Assembly (NCBI GenBank): GCA_937918935.1
Contig: CAKZSI010000035.1
Coordinates: 1-32,624, forward strand
Source: an uncultured Chloroflexales bacterium
Lineage (GTDB): Bacteria; Chloroflexota; Chloroflexia; Chloroflexales; Chloroflexaceae
Direction of reading: 5' to 3'
Length of the DNA stretch: 32,624 nt
The position numbers and the translations under genes were made by a program. Below are positions 1-8,020 of the stretch, piece after piece. The notes beneath the pieces are model-generated. The model did not search any database, was not told the DNA's origin, and saw nothing but the letters and a program-made list of their open reading frames with translations. Within the stretch, counting starts at the first letter, position 1; the number at the start of each line of letters is the position of its first letter.

Positions 1-77
1 CTGGTGGCAGCAGGCCGCTGAGCACAGGCTCAGTAACGGTACAGCGCCTCGATCAGGTCGTGCAACCCGGGACCGCG

Positions 78-1136
78 CTAGATCACGAGGTTGAACAGAT
101 ACCCGATGGCGATGATCCCGAGTGCGACGACGCCGACGAAGACGGCGATCAGGCGCGGTTTAAGCACCCGGCGCAGAATAATCATCTCCGGCAGACTGAG
201 GGCCACCACCGCCATCATAAAGGCCAGGACCGTACCCAGCGCCGCGCCCTTGGCCATCAGCGCCTCGACGACCGGGATGATTCCCGCCGCATTTGAATAG
301 AGCGGCACCCCCAGCACCACTCCCGCCGGGACTGACCACCAGGCGCTCTTGCCCAGGATATCGGCCAGTGCGTCCTCCGGCACGTAGCCGTGGATGCCGG
401 CGCCCACTGCGATGCCGATGACCACGAAGAGCCAGACCTTGCCGACGATCTCGCGCGTGCTCTGCCAGGCCAGCGCGAAGCGCTGCGCCCACCCGGGCTG
501 CTCCGCGGCCACTGTGCCATCGCCGCCCTTGATCTGCCAGACGAAGTCCTCGACATAGCGCTCCAGCTTCAGACGACCGATCACGATCCCGGCCACAATC
601 GCGATGCTCAGCCCGGCCAGCAGGTAGAGTGCCGCGACACGCCAGCCGAAGATGCCGAAGAGCATCACCAGCGCCACTTCGTTCACCATCGGTGCGGCGA
701 TCAGGAACGAGAAAGTGACCCCTAGCGGAATGCCTGCCTCGACGAAGCCGATGAAGAGGGGCACTGCCGAGCAGGAGCAGAAGGGCGTCACGACGCCCAG
801 GCTCGCCGCGGCTATATTCCCGATCCCTTCGCGCTTGCCGCCGAGCAGTGCACGCGTGCGCTCCGGGCTAAAAAACGAACGTACCGTGCTGATAGCAAAG
901 ATCATGCCGGTCAGCAGCAGCAGAATCTTCGGTACGTCGTAGAGGAAGAAGGCAACGGACTCGCCAAGGTGCGAGCCGGGCGCCAGGCCCAGCAGCCCGT
1001 AGGCGAGCCAGTTGGCCAGGGGCTGGATCAGGTTGTAGGCGATGAGCCAGAGGACTGCGGCAGCGCCCACCAGCAGCCAGGCGCGGGTGGTAGCGCGACG
1101 GCTCGCAGCGGCAGGCGAGCGCAGAGTCTGTTCCAT
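78..1136 (-). CDS. ArsP/DUF318-type permease
   Basis: A 352-residue polytopic membrane protein with about eight hydrophobic segments. The signature TPFCSCSAVPLFIGF (about residues 116-130) is typical of the predicted permease family DUF318, which includes the organoarsenical exporter ArsP; the second half repeats a similar small-residue pattern (GVPLYSNAAGIIPVVEAL). The ATG at 1136 has an AGGAG seven bases upstream. It is the last gene of a three-gene minus-strand group behind an ArsR-type regulator and a CxxC protein, so export of an arsenic or other thiophilic compound is the favoured role. The substrate cannot be read from sequence; other DUF318 members have no proven substrate. Family assignment is confident, the arsenic link is inference from neighbours. 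Confidence 0.85.
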   Translation of the reverse strand: MEQTLRSPAAASRRATTRAWLLVGAAAVLWLIAYNLIQPLANWLAYGLLGLAPGSHLGESVAFFLYDVPKILLLLTGMIFAISTVRSFFSPERTRALLGGKREGIGNIAAASLGVVTPFCSCSAVPLFIGFVEAGIPLGVTFSFLIAAPMVNEVALVMLFGIFGWRVAALYLLAGLSIAIVAGIVIGRLKLERYVEDFVWQIKGGDGTVAAEQPGWAQRFALAWQSTREIVGKVWLFVVIGIAVGAGIHGYVPEDALADILGKSAWWSVPAGVVLGVPLYSNAAGIIPVVEALMAKGAALGTVLAFMMAVVALSLPEMIILRRVLKPRLIAVFVGVVALGIIAIGYLFNLVI

Positions 1137-1219
1137 TGGGAGCTCCTGTGATATGCAAGGAATTGAATATGATTGTGAACAAAGTGGGGTGGTGCACAGG
1201 CCCCACCCCGGTAGCGCGG

Positions 1220-1456
1220 CTATGTCGTCAGCCAGCCGGCGATCTCGTCCTCATTCGGGATGCGCCCCGCCGAGACCAGCACATCATTGACCACCAGGCC
1301 CGGTGTCGACATGATCTTCCAGCGCATCATCTGGGCATAGTCGGTGACCTTCTCGATCTCCACCGCGAGACCGCGCTCGCTCACCACCTTGCGGACGCGC
1401 TCCTCAAGGCGCTTGCAGTTGGCGCAACCGGAACCAAGGACTTTCACATTCAGCAT
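1220..1456 (-). CDS. Small thioredoxin-like redox-active disulfide protein
   Basis: A 78-residue protein with a minimal thioredoxin/glutaredoxin fold. It has the CxxC motif GCANCK at residues 10-15 and the cis-proline loop STPGLVVND near residue 51, as in the archaeal MTH895-type 'small redox-active disulfide protein 2' family. Its ATG lies inside the last codons of the arsR-like gene (7-bp overlap) and is preceded by GAGGAGG, so the two are translationally coupled. Proteins of this family commonly accompany DUF318 permeases. A role as thiol reductant or metal/metalloid carrier for the permease is inferred. Confidence 0.85.
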   Translation of the reverse strand: MLNVKVLGSGCANCKRLEERVRKVVSERGLAVEIEKVTDYAQMMRWKIMSTPGLVVNDVLVSAGRIPNEDEIAGWLTT

Positions 1457-1830
1457 GGGACCTCCTCACTGCACAGCATGGTTACAGTCGGCGCTGGCGC
1501 AGAGCGTGAACACGGGCATGTGTCGGAGCTGGCGACGGGCGACGCGGTAACCTCACCGACCATGGCCCGCGCCGTGTCGAGTATGGTCAGTACCTCGGGA
1601 CGGGTGATGCGATAGAAGCTATTCGGCCCATCACGCCGGTCGGCCACCAGGCCGGCCCTGCGCAGAATGGCCAGTTGCTGCGAGACGTAGGCCTGCCGCT
1701 GGCCCAGTTGGGCCTCCAGATGGCAGACACACTGCTCGCCGTTGCGTAGCAGATCGAGGATCTGCAGCCGGACCGGGTGCATCAGGGCTTTGAAGAGATG
1801 TGCGTGTCGCTCGGCGCTCGCGTTGTTCAT
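1450..1830 (-). CDS. ArsR/SmtB-family metalloregulator
   Basis: A 126-residue winged-helix repressor when started at the ATG at 1830 (MNNASAERHAHLF). The helix-turn-helix core runs from about residue 12 to 80 (HPVRLQILDLLRNGE, SQQLAILRRAGLV). EQCVCHLE at residues 32-39 carries the CVC pair in the recognition-helix region that binds As(III)/Sb(III) in E. coli-type ArsR; four further cysteines lie in the C-terminal tail (about 105, 107, 120, 126). A longer reading from 1899 exists but would run through the operator-like palindrome, so the shorter start is preferred although its ribosome site is weak. It heads the group with the CxxC protein and permease and probably represses it. Confidence 0.88.
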   Translation of the reverse strand: MNNASAERHAHLFKALMHPVRLQILDLLRNGEQCVCHLEAQLGQRQAYVSQQLAILRRAGLVADRRDGPNSFYRITRPEVLTILDTARAMVGEVTASPVASSDTCPCSRSAPAPTVTMLCSEEVPC

Positions 1831-1840
1831 AGAGCTATTG

Positions 1841-1858
1841 TATTCCATTTTCTGAATA
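1841..1858. promoter_or_regulatory. Possible ArsR operator
   Basis: TATTC and GAATA form an inverted repeat separated by eight bases, ten bases upstream of the chosen arsR start. AT-rich inverted repeats containing ATTC/GAAT are usual binding sites of ArsR/SmtB proteins. A related half site (GAATTGAATAT) occurs at 1160-1170 just upstream of the permease start. Autoregulation is inferred. Confidence 0.4.
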
Positions 1859-2135
1859 TTGCAATCGCACGGCTGACTTCTTTGGTAGCGATGCCGCAAC
1901 GTTGGCTAACAACTATTCGCATTACCAGGTCCTGCTTACCGGTCTATCCGCCAGATGCGCCACTCACACATTACAATGGCATAGAGGTGCGCCGACGCAG
2001 TTCCATGGTGTCCGCAACAATGGAAGGGGTTGAAGATTGCATGGAGCTAATAATAGCATAGCTGTGCGTGCAGGCAGGGGGGCAGGGGAGGCAACCAGGG
2101 TTCGCATCGGGGATAACGCGCCCCGCATTTTCGGG

Positions 2136-2141
2136 TACAAT
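2136..2141 (+). promoter_or_regulatory. Candidate -10 element of a leaderless transcript
   Basis: TACAAT ends seven bases before the ATG of the hydrolase gene at 2148. If used, transcription would begin at or next to the start codon, consistent with the lack of a ribosome binding site there. No convincing -35 element is visible. The gap 1831-2147 shows nothing else apart from the operator-like repeat. Confidence 0.3.
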
Positions 2142-2147
2142 CGTCGT

Positions 2148-3059
2148 ATGGGCCAGATCGCTACATTGCTACGCCTCGCCGGTGGGAGCGCACTGGCCGC
2201 CGCGGGCGGCTTGCTCGGGGCGGCCTGGTACGTCAGCACGCGCGTCAGCCCCGAGCCGCGCCGCACCTACCACGATGCATATTTCATGACTCCCTGGGAG
2301 TTGGATCTGCCGTTCGAGGAGGTGCGCTTTGCAAGTGCCGATGGCCTGCGGCTACGGGGATGGTGGCTGCCGCAGGAACGCCCCCGCGGAGTGATCGTCG
2401 GCTGCCACGGCCACGCCGGTCGCAAGGACGAGTTGCTGGGCATCGGCTCACGCTGCTGGCGCGCTGGCTACAGTGTGCTGTTGTTCGACTTTCGCGGGCG
2501 CGGCGACTCCGATCCCTGGCCGCAAACGCTGGTCAGCCGCGAGGTGGACGACCTGCGCGCGGCACTGGCGTTTGCCCGCAGACGCGCTCCCGGTTTGCGT
2601 CTGGCGCTCATCGGCTATTCCATGGGCGCCGCCGTGGCCCTGCTCGCCGCGCCTGCCGAAGCGGACGTGGCGGCGGTCGTCGCCGATAGTTCGTTTACCT
2701 CGGGGCGCGACATCGTGGCCCATGCCCTGCGCCAGCAGGTGCGTCTGCCGGTCGAGGCGCTCCTGCACGCGACCGACGAGGTGCTGTGGCGACGGCACGG
2801 TTACCGCTTCACGCAGGCCCGCCCCATCGAGGCCATCGGGCGCCTGGCGCCGCGTCCGGTGCTCATCATCCACGGCGCCGCCGATACGGTGACGCCCGTC
2901 GAGCATGCCCGGCGTCTCTACGCCGCCGCCGGCGAGCCGCGCGACCTGTGGATCGTCGAAGGTGTGGATCATTGCGGCGCCTACTTTGCCGACCGGCCGG
3001 AGTACTGCCGCCGCGTCGTGGGCTTTTTCAACCAGTACCTCGGCAGTATCGAGTCGTGA
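2148..3059 (+). CDS. Membrane-anchored alpha/beta hydrolase
   Basis: A 303-residue protein starting [14 protein letters not shown], with one N-terminal hydrophobic segment (about residues 5-25) that looks like an anchor or uncleaved signal. The alpha/beta-hydrolase core carries the oxyanion strand [10 protein letters not shown], the nucleophile elbow GYSMGAA (catalytic Ser), an acid in [13 protein letters not shown] and the final His in VDHCGAY, so the triad looks intact. The closest familiar group is the serine aminopeptidase/YqkD-like 'alpha/beta hydrolase' set; the substrate is unknown. The stop codon overlaps the GTG start of trmD, implying co-translation. There is an in-frame extension up to 2037 but it is not protein-like. 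Confidence 0.85.
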   Translation: MGQIATLLRLAGGSALAAAGGLLGAAWYVSTRVSPEPRRTYHDAYFMTPWELDLPFEEVRFASADGLRLRGWWLPQERPRGVIVGCHGHAGRKDELLGIGSRCWRAGYSVLLFDFRGRGDSDPWPQTLVSREVDDLRAALAFARRRAPGLRLALIGYSMGAAVALLAAPAEADVAAVVADSSFTSGRDIVAHALRQQVRLPVEALLHATDEVLWRRHGYRFTQARPIEAIGRLAPRPVLIIHGAADTVTPVEHARRLYAAAGEPRDLWIVEGVDHCGAYFADRPEYCRRVVGFFNQYLGSIES

Positions 3060-3808
3060 TCTTCGACATTCTCACTCTCTTTCCCGGCATGTTTACCGGG
3101 CCGCTCACCGAGAGCATCCTCAAGCGCGCCCGGCAGGCCGGGCTGATCCAGGTGCGCCTGCACAACATCCGCGATTGGGCCACCGACCGCCACCGCACCA
3201 CCGATGACGCGCCCTTCGGCGGCGGCCCGGGCATGGTGATGAAGCCCGAACCGCTGGCTGCCTGCATCCGCGCCGTGCTCACCCTTCCGCCCGAGGCCGC
3301 CACGCCTCCCCCGGTTATCCTGCTGACGCCCGATGGCGAGGTCTTTACCCAGGCCATCGCGCAGGAACTGGCCGCCACGGAACGCTTGCTGCTGGTCTGC
3401 GGGCACTACGAGGGGGTCGACGAGCGGGTGCGCGAGGCGCTGATCACCCGTGAATTGAGTATCGGCGATTATGTGCTCACGGGCGGGGAACTCGCCGCCA
3501 TGGTGGTGGTTGACGCCGTGGCACGGCTCGTTCCTGGCGTGATCGACGCCGAGTCGGTGGCCGAGGAGAGCCATAGCGATGGCCTGCTCGAATACCCGCA
3601 TTACACCCGCCCGGCGGTGTGGGAGGGCCGACAGGTGCCCCCGGTGCTGGTGTCTGGACATCACGGCGAAGTGGCGAAGTGGCGCCGGCGTGAGCGCCTG
3701 CGGCGCACCCTGCTGCGCCGGCCCGACTTGCTGGAGCGCGCCCACGCCGCGGGACGGCTGACGCCCGATGATCTGGCGTGGCTCGCGGGGTTGGGGTGGG
3801 CGCCTTAA
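3056..3808 (+). CDS. trmD: tRNA (guanine(37)-N1)-methyltransferase
   Basis: A 250-residue SPOUT methyltransferase that makes m1G37 next to the anticodon and so prevents +1 frameshifting. It begins with a GTG that overlaps the hydrolase stop codon (GTGA); the usual N-terminus (I/V)[11 protein letters not shown] follows at once. Family motifs are intact: [36 protein letters not shown] (the knotted SAM site) and EYPHYTRP, where the Asp and Arg of the active site are expected. Length matches the family. Unlike many bacteria, rimM, rpsP and rplS do not flank it here. A palindromic repeat begins 22 bases after the stop. Confidence 0.97.
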   Translation: MIFDILTLFPGMFTGPLTESILKRARQAGLIQVRLHNIRDWATDRHRTTDDAPFGGGPGMVMKPEPLAACIRAVLTLPPEAATPPPVILLTPDGEVFTQAIAQELAATERLLLVCGHYEGVDERVREALITRELSIGDYVLTGGELAAMVVVDAVARLVPGVIDAESVAEESHSDGLLEYPHYTRPAVWEGRQVPPVLVSGHHGEVAKWRRRERLRRTLLRRPDLLERAHAAGRLTPDDLAWLAGLGWAP

Positions 3809-3830
3809 GGTGAACACAGGCGGTGGCGAT

Positions 3831-3909
3831 CCTCACCCGGCCCCCTCCCTCTCCACCACAGGTGGAGAGGGAGGGGGCGCTGAGCGCAGCGAAGCGGGGG
3901 AGGGTGAGG
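3831..3909. repeat. Cruciform intergenic repeat, family R1, copy 1
   Basis: An outer stem CCTCACCC/GGGTGAGG (3831-3838 and 3902-3909) encloses a perfect 17-bp inner hairpin (3841-3857 with 3861-3877, loop ACA) and a small CGCTGAGCGCAGCG hairpin. A second copy with the same layout lies at 18506-18590. Both start just after a plus-strand stop codon, so a terminator role is possible. Confidence 0.75.
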
Positions 3910-3949
3910 ACCGGCGCCCCCGCGCCGAATTGGCGCCTATCTCACGCCC

Positions 3950-5239
3950 CTATTTCTGCCAATCTGCCCAGAGAGTGGCGAAACTACCTTCAGGATCGTA
4001 CCAGTAGCGTTCAGGATCGAGGGGCAGCGCGGGCGGCCCGGCAGGCGCGGGCAGACGTCCGGCGCGCAGCCCGGACGCGAAGGCGCGCAGGGCCTCGACA
4101 GCCGGCTTCTCGCGCCCGCCAGGGGCGACCAGGCCCGTCGTGCGCGCCCACCAGGAGCGATCCAGCGGCGGAACGTTCCATACGTCCGGAGCGGGATCGG
4201 CGTACATCGGCAGCCACACCTCGGCCGCGCCGTCGCGGTACAATGCGGCAAGCGCCTCTTCGAGCAGGGTTGCCTGGCGCTCTTCGTCGAGCAGAGGATG
4301 TAGCACCGTGCGGCCAAAAATCTCGCTGACGACCAGGCCGTTCGACCCCGGCACGGTCGTGGGCACGCCCAGGTCGGCGACAATGACCGGCGCGGCCTTG
4401 CTGTCTTCTGCCCGTGCCAGGGCAGCGGTGAGGGCGTGCAGAAAACGAACGCGGCGCGTATCGTCGAGCCGTTCCGTAACGGGGGGCGCCCAGGCCGCCA
4501 CCGACACGGCCACCTGGCCCTGGTGGCGCACAATCTGCTCCGGGCGCAGGGTATCGCGGCGCTCCAGGCTCATGGCGCTCACAACACCGATGACCCGGCG
4601 CGCCCCGTGGTCGAGGGCGCGAGTGGCCAGGTCGCCCCACCACTCGGCGGCGGCCCGCGCCGAGGCCGGACGGCGAATGCGCTCCATGTCGGCGCCGATC
4701 TGCCAGGCGGCGGCAGCCGGGTGCGCGCTCAGGTTGCCAATGGTTTCATGAAGCACCTGCCGCTGCGCCGCAAGCAACTCCGGCTCGCCATAGAGATCGC
4801 GCGGCGGTTCGGCCGAGTACTGCTCTCCGGCCAGCACAACCGGCTGGTCGGGGGGAGCCATCACGACCGGCGGTCCGAGGCGCCGGGCGAGTCGCAGATC
4901 ATTGGGCAGCCGGAAGCCTACTGCCCACGCCGGCAGGTGCAACGCGCCCCCCAGGCTTGCGCCCAGTACGGCCACGACCGCCTGGAGGCCGTGATCCGCA
5001 GCCTGATCCAGTGCGCGTTCCAGTCCTCGCAAAGCGGCGGTATTGACGCGCAGGTCGGGCAGGACTTCAGCCCAGCGCAACTCGAAGCGCACCCTGCTGA
5101 ACCCCAGTTCGGCAATATGACTGAGTTCATCACGGAGGGCCACGCTGTCAGCGTCGCTCCACGAGCAGAGGATGCGTTCAGCGTAGCGCCGCCGTCGCGG
5201 CCAGTACGTAATGCCGAGAGAGAAGGTCTGTTCGCTCAT
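3950..5239 (-). CDS. TIM-barrel glycoside-hydrolase-like protein, altered active site
   Basis: A 429-residue protein resembling the clan GH-A barrels (GH42/GH5 style). The N-terminus SLGITYWPRRRRY, the strand FSRVRFELRWAEVLP and the NLSAHPAAAAWQIG segment match the usual barrel layout. The acid/base region reads QIGADMER (Glu186), without the usual Asn-Glu pair, and the strand where a nucleophile Glu is expected reads VIVADLGVP (Asp289). Catalysis is therefore doubtful, or the substrate is unusual. No signal peptide is seen. Start is taken at MSEQTF; a GTG seven codons upstream (5260) is an alternative and neither has a strong ribosome site. Divergent from the methyltransferase at 5557. Confidence 0.7.
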   Translation of the reverse strand: MSEQTFSLGITYWPRRRRYAERILCSWSDADSVALRDELSHIAELGFSRVRFELRWAEVLPDLRVNTAALRGLERALDQAADHGLQAVVAVLGASLGGALHLPAWAVGFRLPNDLRLARRLGPPVVMAPPDQPVVLAGEQYSAEPPRDLYGEPELLAAQRQVLHETIGNLSAHPAAAAWQIGADMERIRRPASARAAAEWWGDLATRALDHGARRVIGVVSAMSLERRDTLRPEQIVRHQGQVAVSVAAWAPPVTERLDDTRRVRFLHALTAALARAEDSKAAPVIVADLGVPTTVPGSNGLVVSEIFGRTVLHPLLDEERQATLLEEALAALYRDGAAEVWLPMYADPAPDVWNVPPLDRSWWARTTGLVAPGGREKPAVEALRAFASGLRAGRLPAPAGPPALPLDPERYWYDPEGSFATLWADWQK

Positions 5240-5415
5240 AGGTGCTTCTGAGTCAGTCACGTGGAGAGTGGTAGCGCAGGCTTACGGATTGCGTGCGACG
5301 CATCCTTCCGAGTTTCGCCACCTCATCTTCACCAGACAGGAAATGGGCAAAGCCGGGGCTGACGCCAGGTCCGCCTCCCGGTGGGGTTGGGGCAGCGTAG
5401 CCGACCAGCAAGGTC

Positions 5416-5523
5416 GTTTCTCGTTGGTCTGGACGGGGTGGCCGCCCAGACCAACGAGAAACCTGGAGTCCGGGGCTTGCCACAGAGACGTTACATCAAC
5501 CCTGGAGGGAAACTCGGCTTCCC
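5416..5523 (+). repeat. Composite intergenic repeat, family R2, copy A
   Basis: A perfect 17-bp hairpin (5416-5432 with 5446-5462) is followed by ACCTGGAGTCCGGGGCTTGC (5461-5480), a 19-base spacer, CCCTGGAG (5500-5507) and a GGGAA...TTCCC hairpin. The same order and spacing recur at 28914-29023. It fills much of the divergent 5240-5556 gap, which otherwise shows no gene. Confidence 0.75.
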
Positions 5524-5556
5524 CACACCTCTCTAAACGCCTATGGTTACCTCAGT

Positions 5557-6627
5557 ATGAACCATTATAACAAAGGACGCGGGCCACAACCCGATCAGCC
5601 GGGCCGGCGGCTGGAGATTGTGGTCGCTGAGGGGCTTGAGCCGCTGGCGCGGCGCGAACTGCGGCAGCTTCGTCGCGCCATGCATCTCGAGAACGATGAG
5701 CGACCCGGTGTGATCCGGGCGCGCTACACGGGCGACCTCCGCGCGCTGTCTGGCCTGCGCCTGGCCACGTCAGTGTACCTGGCGCGCCACTTCCCCGTGC
5801 CGCGGCCCCGCGCGCTGCTTGGCGACGAGCACCTGCGCCTGGCGCTGGCCGACTGCCAGACCGTGCTGCGCCTGTATCCGCACGGAACCTTTCACACGCT
5901 CTTTCTCAGCGCCGCGGGCGCCGACTCGGCGGTGCTGACACGTCTGAAAACCGAACTGGCGGGCCGTCTGGGATTAGCCGTCGGTGTTGATGACGGGGAT
6001 CTGCTGCTCCGCCTGCGCCGGGACGAGTCGCAGACAGGCTGGGAGTGGCTCGTGCGGCTCTCGCCACGCCCCCTGGCGACCCGTTCATGGCGCGTTTGGA
6101 ATATGGAGGGGGCCCTGAACGGCCCGGTCGCCTGCGCCATGAACCTGCTCACCGCGCCCACAGCGGGGGATGTGTATCTGAACATCGGGTGTGGTTCGGG
6201 GACGTTGCTGATCGAGCGGCTGCTGCTGGGGCCGGCAAAGCGGGCCATCGGCTGTGACATCGACGCGCAGGCCCTGGTCTGCACCCGCGCCAACCTCGAC
6301 GCGGCCGGGGTTCGCAAACGGGCCGAGGTACAACCCTGGGACGCCCGATCACTGCCCCTGCCCGATGCGGCCGTTGACGTAATCACCGGGGATCTGCCGT
6401 TCGGCCACCTGATTGGTTCACACGCGCAGAATCTCGAACTCTATCCCGCACTGCTGGCCGAGGCCGCGAGGGTGGCGCGTCCCGGCGCTCGCTGCGCACT
6501 GCTTTCGCACGAGGTGCGCCTGATGGAGCGCCTCCTGTACGGCTCGCCGGTCTGGAGGATTGAACGAACGATGCGTGTGGACCTCGGGGGCCTCTACCCA
6601 CGTATCTTCGTTTTGCGGCGCGCGTAG
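5557..6627 (+). CDS. THUMP-domain RNA (guanine-N2) methyltransferase
   Basis: A 356-residue Rossmann methyltransferase with an N-terminal THUMP-like RNA-binding region (about residues 18-165) and a C-terminal UPF0020/Trm14-type catalytic domain. SAM motif I is NIGCGSGTLLIE (about 207-218), the acidic motif II is AIGCDIDAQA, and the catalytic motif IV reads GDLPFGHLIG, the D-L-P-F form seen in Trm14/THUMPD3 relatives that make m2G in tRNA. RlmL-type 23S rRNA enzymes are the alternative, but the short single-domain layout favours a tRNA target. The exact nucleoside modified is not known from sequence. Between its stop and the convergent stop at 6727 only weak short hairpins are seen. Confidence 0.8.
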   Translation: MNHYNKGRGPQPDQPGRRLEIVVAEGLEPLARRELRQLRRAMHLENDERPGVIRARYTGDLRALSGLRLATSVYLARHFPVPRPRALLGDEHLRLALADCQTVLRLYPHGTFHTLFLSAAGADSAVLTRLKTELAGRLGLAVGVDDGDLLLRLRRDESQTGWEWLVRLSPRPLATRSWRVWNMEGALNGPVACAMNLLTAPTAGDVYLNIGCGSGTLLIERLLLGPAKRAIGCDIDAQALVCTRANLDAAGVRKRAEVQPWDARSLPLPDAAVDVITGDLPFGHLIGSHAQNLELYPALLAEAARVARPGARCALLSHEVRLMERLLYGSPVWRIERTMRVDLGGLYPRIFVLRRA

Positions 6628-6726
6628 GGGCGCAACAGCCGGGGACCGTCCCTGGAAGGTGAACGCGGGGAATGCGATCACCCCCAGGTCTCACCAGGAC
6701 ACCAGCTACGCCAATCCAAAAGCGTA

Positions 6727-7818
6727 TCACTGCTCACCCGTGGCTTCGCGTTGCGCGGCGTGGATGCGCTCCGTAACATCACGCACCGAGGCAAAGAGCA
6801 TGTCGAGGGCCAGCAGTTCGCGGCGCTCGAGTTCCAGGATGCGGGCGATGTGCAACTGTTGCGCATGCTCCAGGCGCGCCGTATCGCGGGTAAGGCGCTG
6901 CTCGAGTTCGCGCAGGAAGCTGTCGAGACGCTCGAGCCAGGTCGTGAGTTGGCGCAGGTGCTGCTCATCGGCCTCCTGAAGGGCGCTGATCTTCTCGTCG
7001 GCCTGCAAACGCACATCCTCCAGGCGTTCCTGGTTCATGAGGAAGCGCTCGGTGGAGATGCGTTCGATCCGCTTGATGTCCGCGACGATATCAGGCAGTT
7101 TCGCCGCGACCTCGCTGATCTGTTTGGGCAGGGCTTCGGCGAAAAGCTCGATGTGCTGGCGAATATCATCGAGGCGGGCGATGCGCGAGGCGTGCTCCTC
7201 CAGCACGCTATGCACGTCAGTGACCAGTTGCTGCGCCTCTACCGCCTGCCGTCGCAGGCTCTGCTTCTCGATCTGCAACTCTTCGGCCACGCGCCGCGCC
7301 TCCTGCACCGCCACCGCGTCAGCCTCACGCAGCCGGTCAAGCTGCAACAGCACCTGGCGCTGGCGATCATCCAACTCCTTGATCTGCGATTGGATCGTGG
7401 CGATCTGCCGTTCGGTCTGTTCAATACGCCCCAGCCAGGGGGTCACGAAGTCGCGATCCTGCTTGCGGGCCTCGGCCACTTGCTGGATCTGTGACTGGAG
7501 ATCACGAATAGGGCGAACGCCTTCCTCGATCTTTACCAGCGCCCCGGCCACCTCCTTGCGCAGGGCCACCACGTCACGCCGCACGCTCTCGCCGGCCTGG
7601 CGCGTCTCCTCCACATGGCGCTCGAAGAGGCTCTGCACCTGCCCCGCCAGCGCCTCGGTTTTGCGCACCTGTTCCACAACCAGGTTGTACTTGTTGGATT
7701 GCTCCTTCAACAACCGGCGCAGTTCGTCGATCTGGCCCTGCAAGTAGACCAGTTGCGACTGTTCGTGGACGCGCAGACGCTCCTCTTCGTATTTGGCGGT
7801 GAGATCAGGATTGGTCAT
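6727..7818 (-). CDS. Long coiled-coil protein of unknown function
   Basis: A 363-residue, highly charged protein that is almost entirely heptad-like helix: runs such as LVYLQGQIDELRRLLKEQ and AEELQIEKQSLRRQAVEAQ dominate, with few glycines or prolines apart from GVRPIRDL and FVTPWLGRIE. No transmembrane segment, signal peptide or enzyme motif is visible. The ATG at 7818 (MTNPDLTAKYEEE) has AGGAAGGAG upstream; an extension to 7869 is possible but unlikely. The gene lies about 200 bases downstream of hisA on the same strand, separated by a strong palindrome, so it is probably its own unit. A scaffold or cytoskeletal role is only a guess. Confidence 0.8.
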   Translation of the reverse strand: MTNPDLTAKYEEERLRVHEQSQLVYLQGQIDELRRLLKEQSNKYNLVVEQVRKTEALAGQVQSLFERHVEETRQAGESVRRDVVALRKEVAGALVKIEEGVRPIRDLQSQIQQVAEARKQDRDFVTPWLGRIEQTERQIATIQSQIKELDDRQRQVLLQLDRLREADAVAVQEARRVAEELQIEKQSLRRQAVEAQQLVTDVHSVLEEHASRIARLDDIRQHIELFAEALPKQISEVAAKLPDIVADIKRIERISTERFLMNQERLEDVRLQADEKISALQEADEQHLRQLTTWLERLDSFLRELEQRLTRDTARLEHAQQLHIARILELERRELLALDMLFASVRDVTERIHAAQREATGEQ

Positions 7819-7975
7819 CGAGCGCTCCTTCCTGTCCAGGCGGCTGCGCCGCACAACGATGAGATGCAAAGAACATGTTCTGGCACGGCGCAGCCCTCCC
7901 GGACACTTCCATCAACAAGGAGATGCGCGGCGTGTTCCTGGAAGGCCGCGGCCCTCCTGGCGCCCCTCGCTCAGC

Positions 7976-8010
7976 AGGGGTATGGGGAAACCAGGTTTCC
8001 CCATACCCCT
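7976..8010. terminator. 35-bp perfect palindrome after hisA (family R3)
   Basis: AGGGGTATGGGGAAACC and GGTTTCCCCATACCCCT are exact reverse complements around a single central A. It begins ten bases after the hisA stop codon and probably ends that transcript. The core GGGGAAACC-N-GGTTTCCCC recurs at several other gaps in the window, so it is also a dispersed repeat. Confidence 0.7.
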
Positions 8011-8020
8011 CGTGAAGCAC

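Noticed and set aside
1-77. In-frame continuation of the permease past its TAG for 15 codons to a TGA at 30-32
   Set aside because: Short, no family support for a longer C-terminus, and no readthrough signal; most likely chance.
2037-2147. N-terminal extension of the alpha/beta hydrolase
   Set aside because: The added residues are not protein-like, and the natural membrane segment starts at 2148.
5240-5556. Insertion sequence
   Set aside because: No transposase frame and no target duplication; only the R2 repeat is present.
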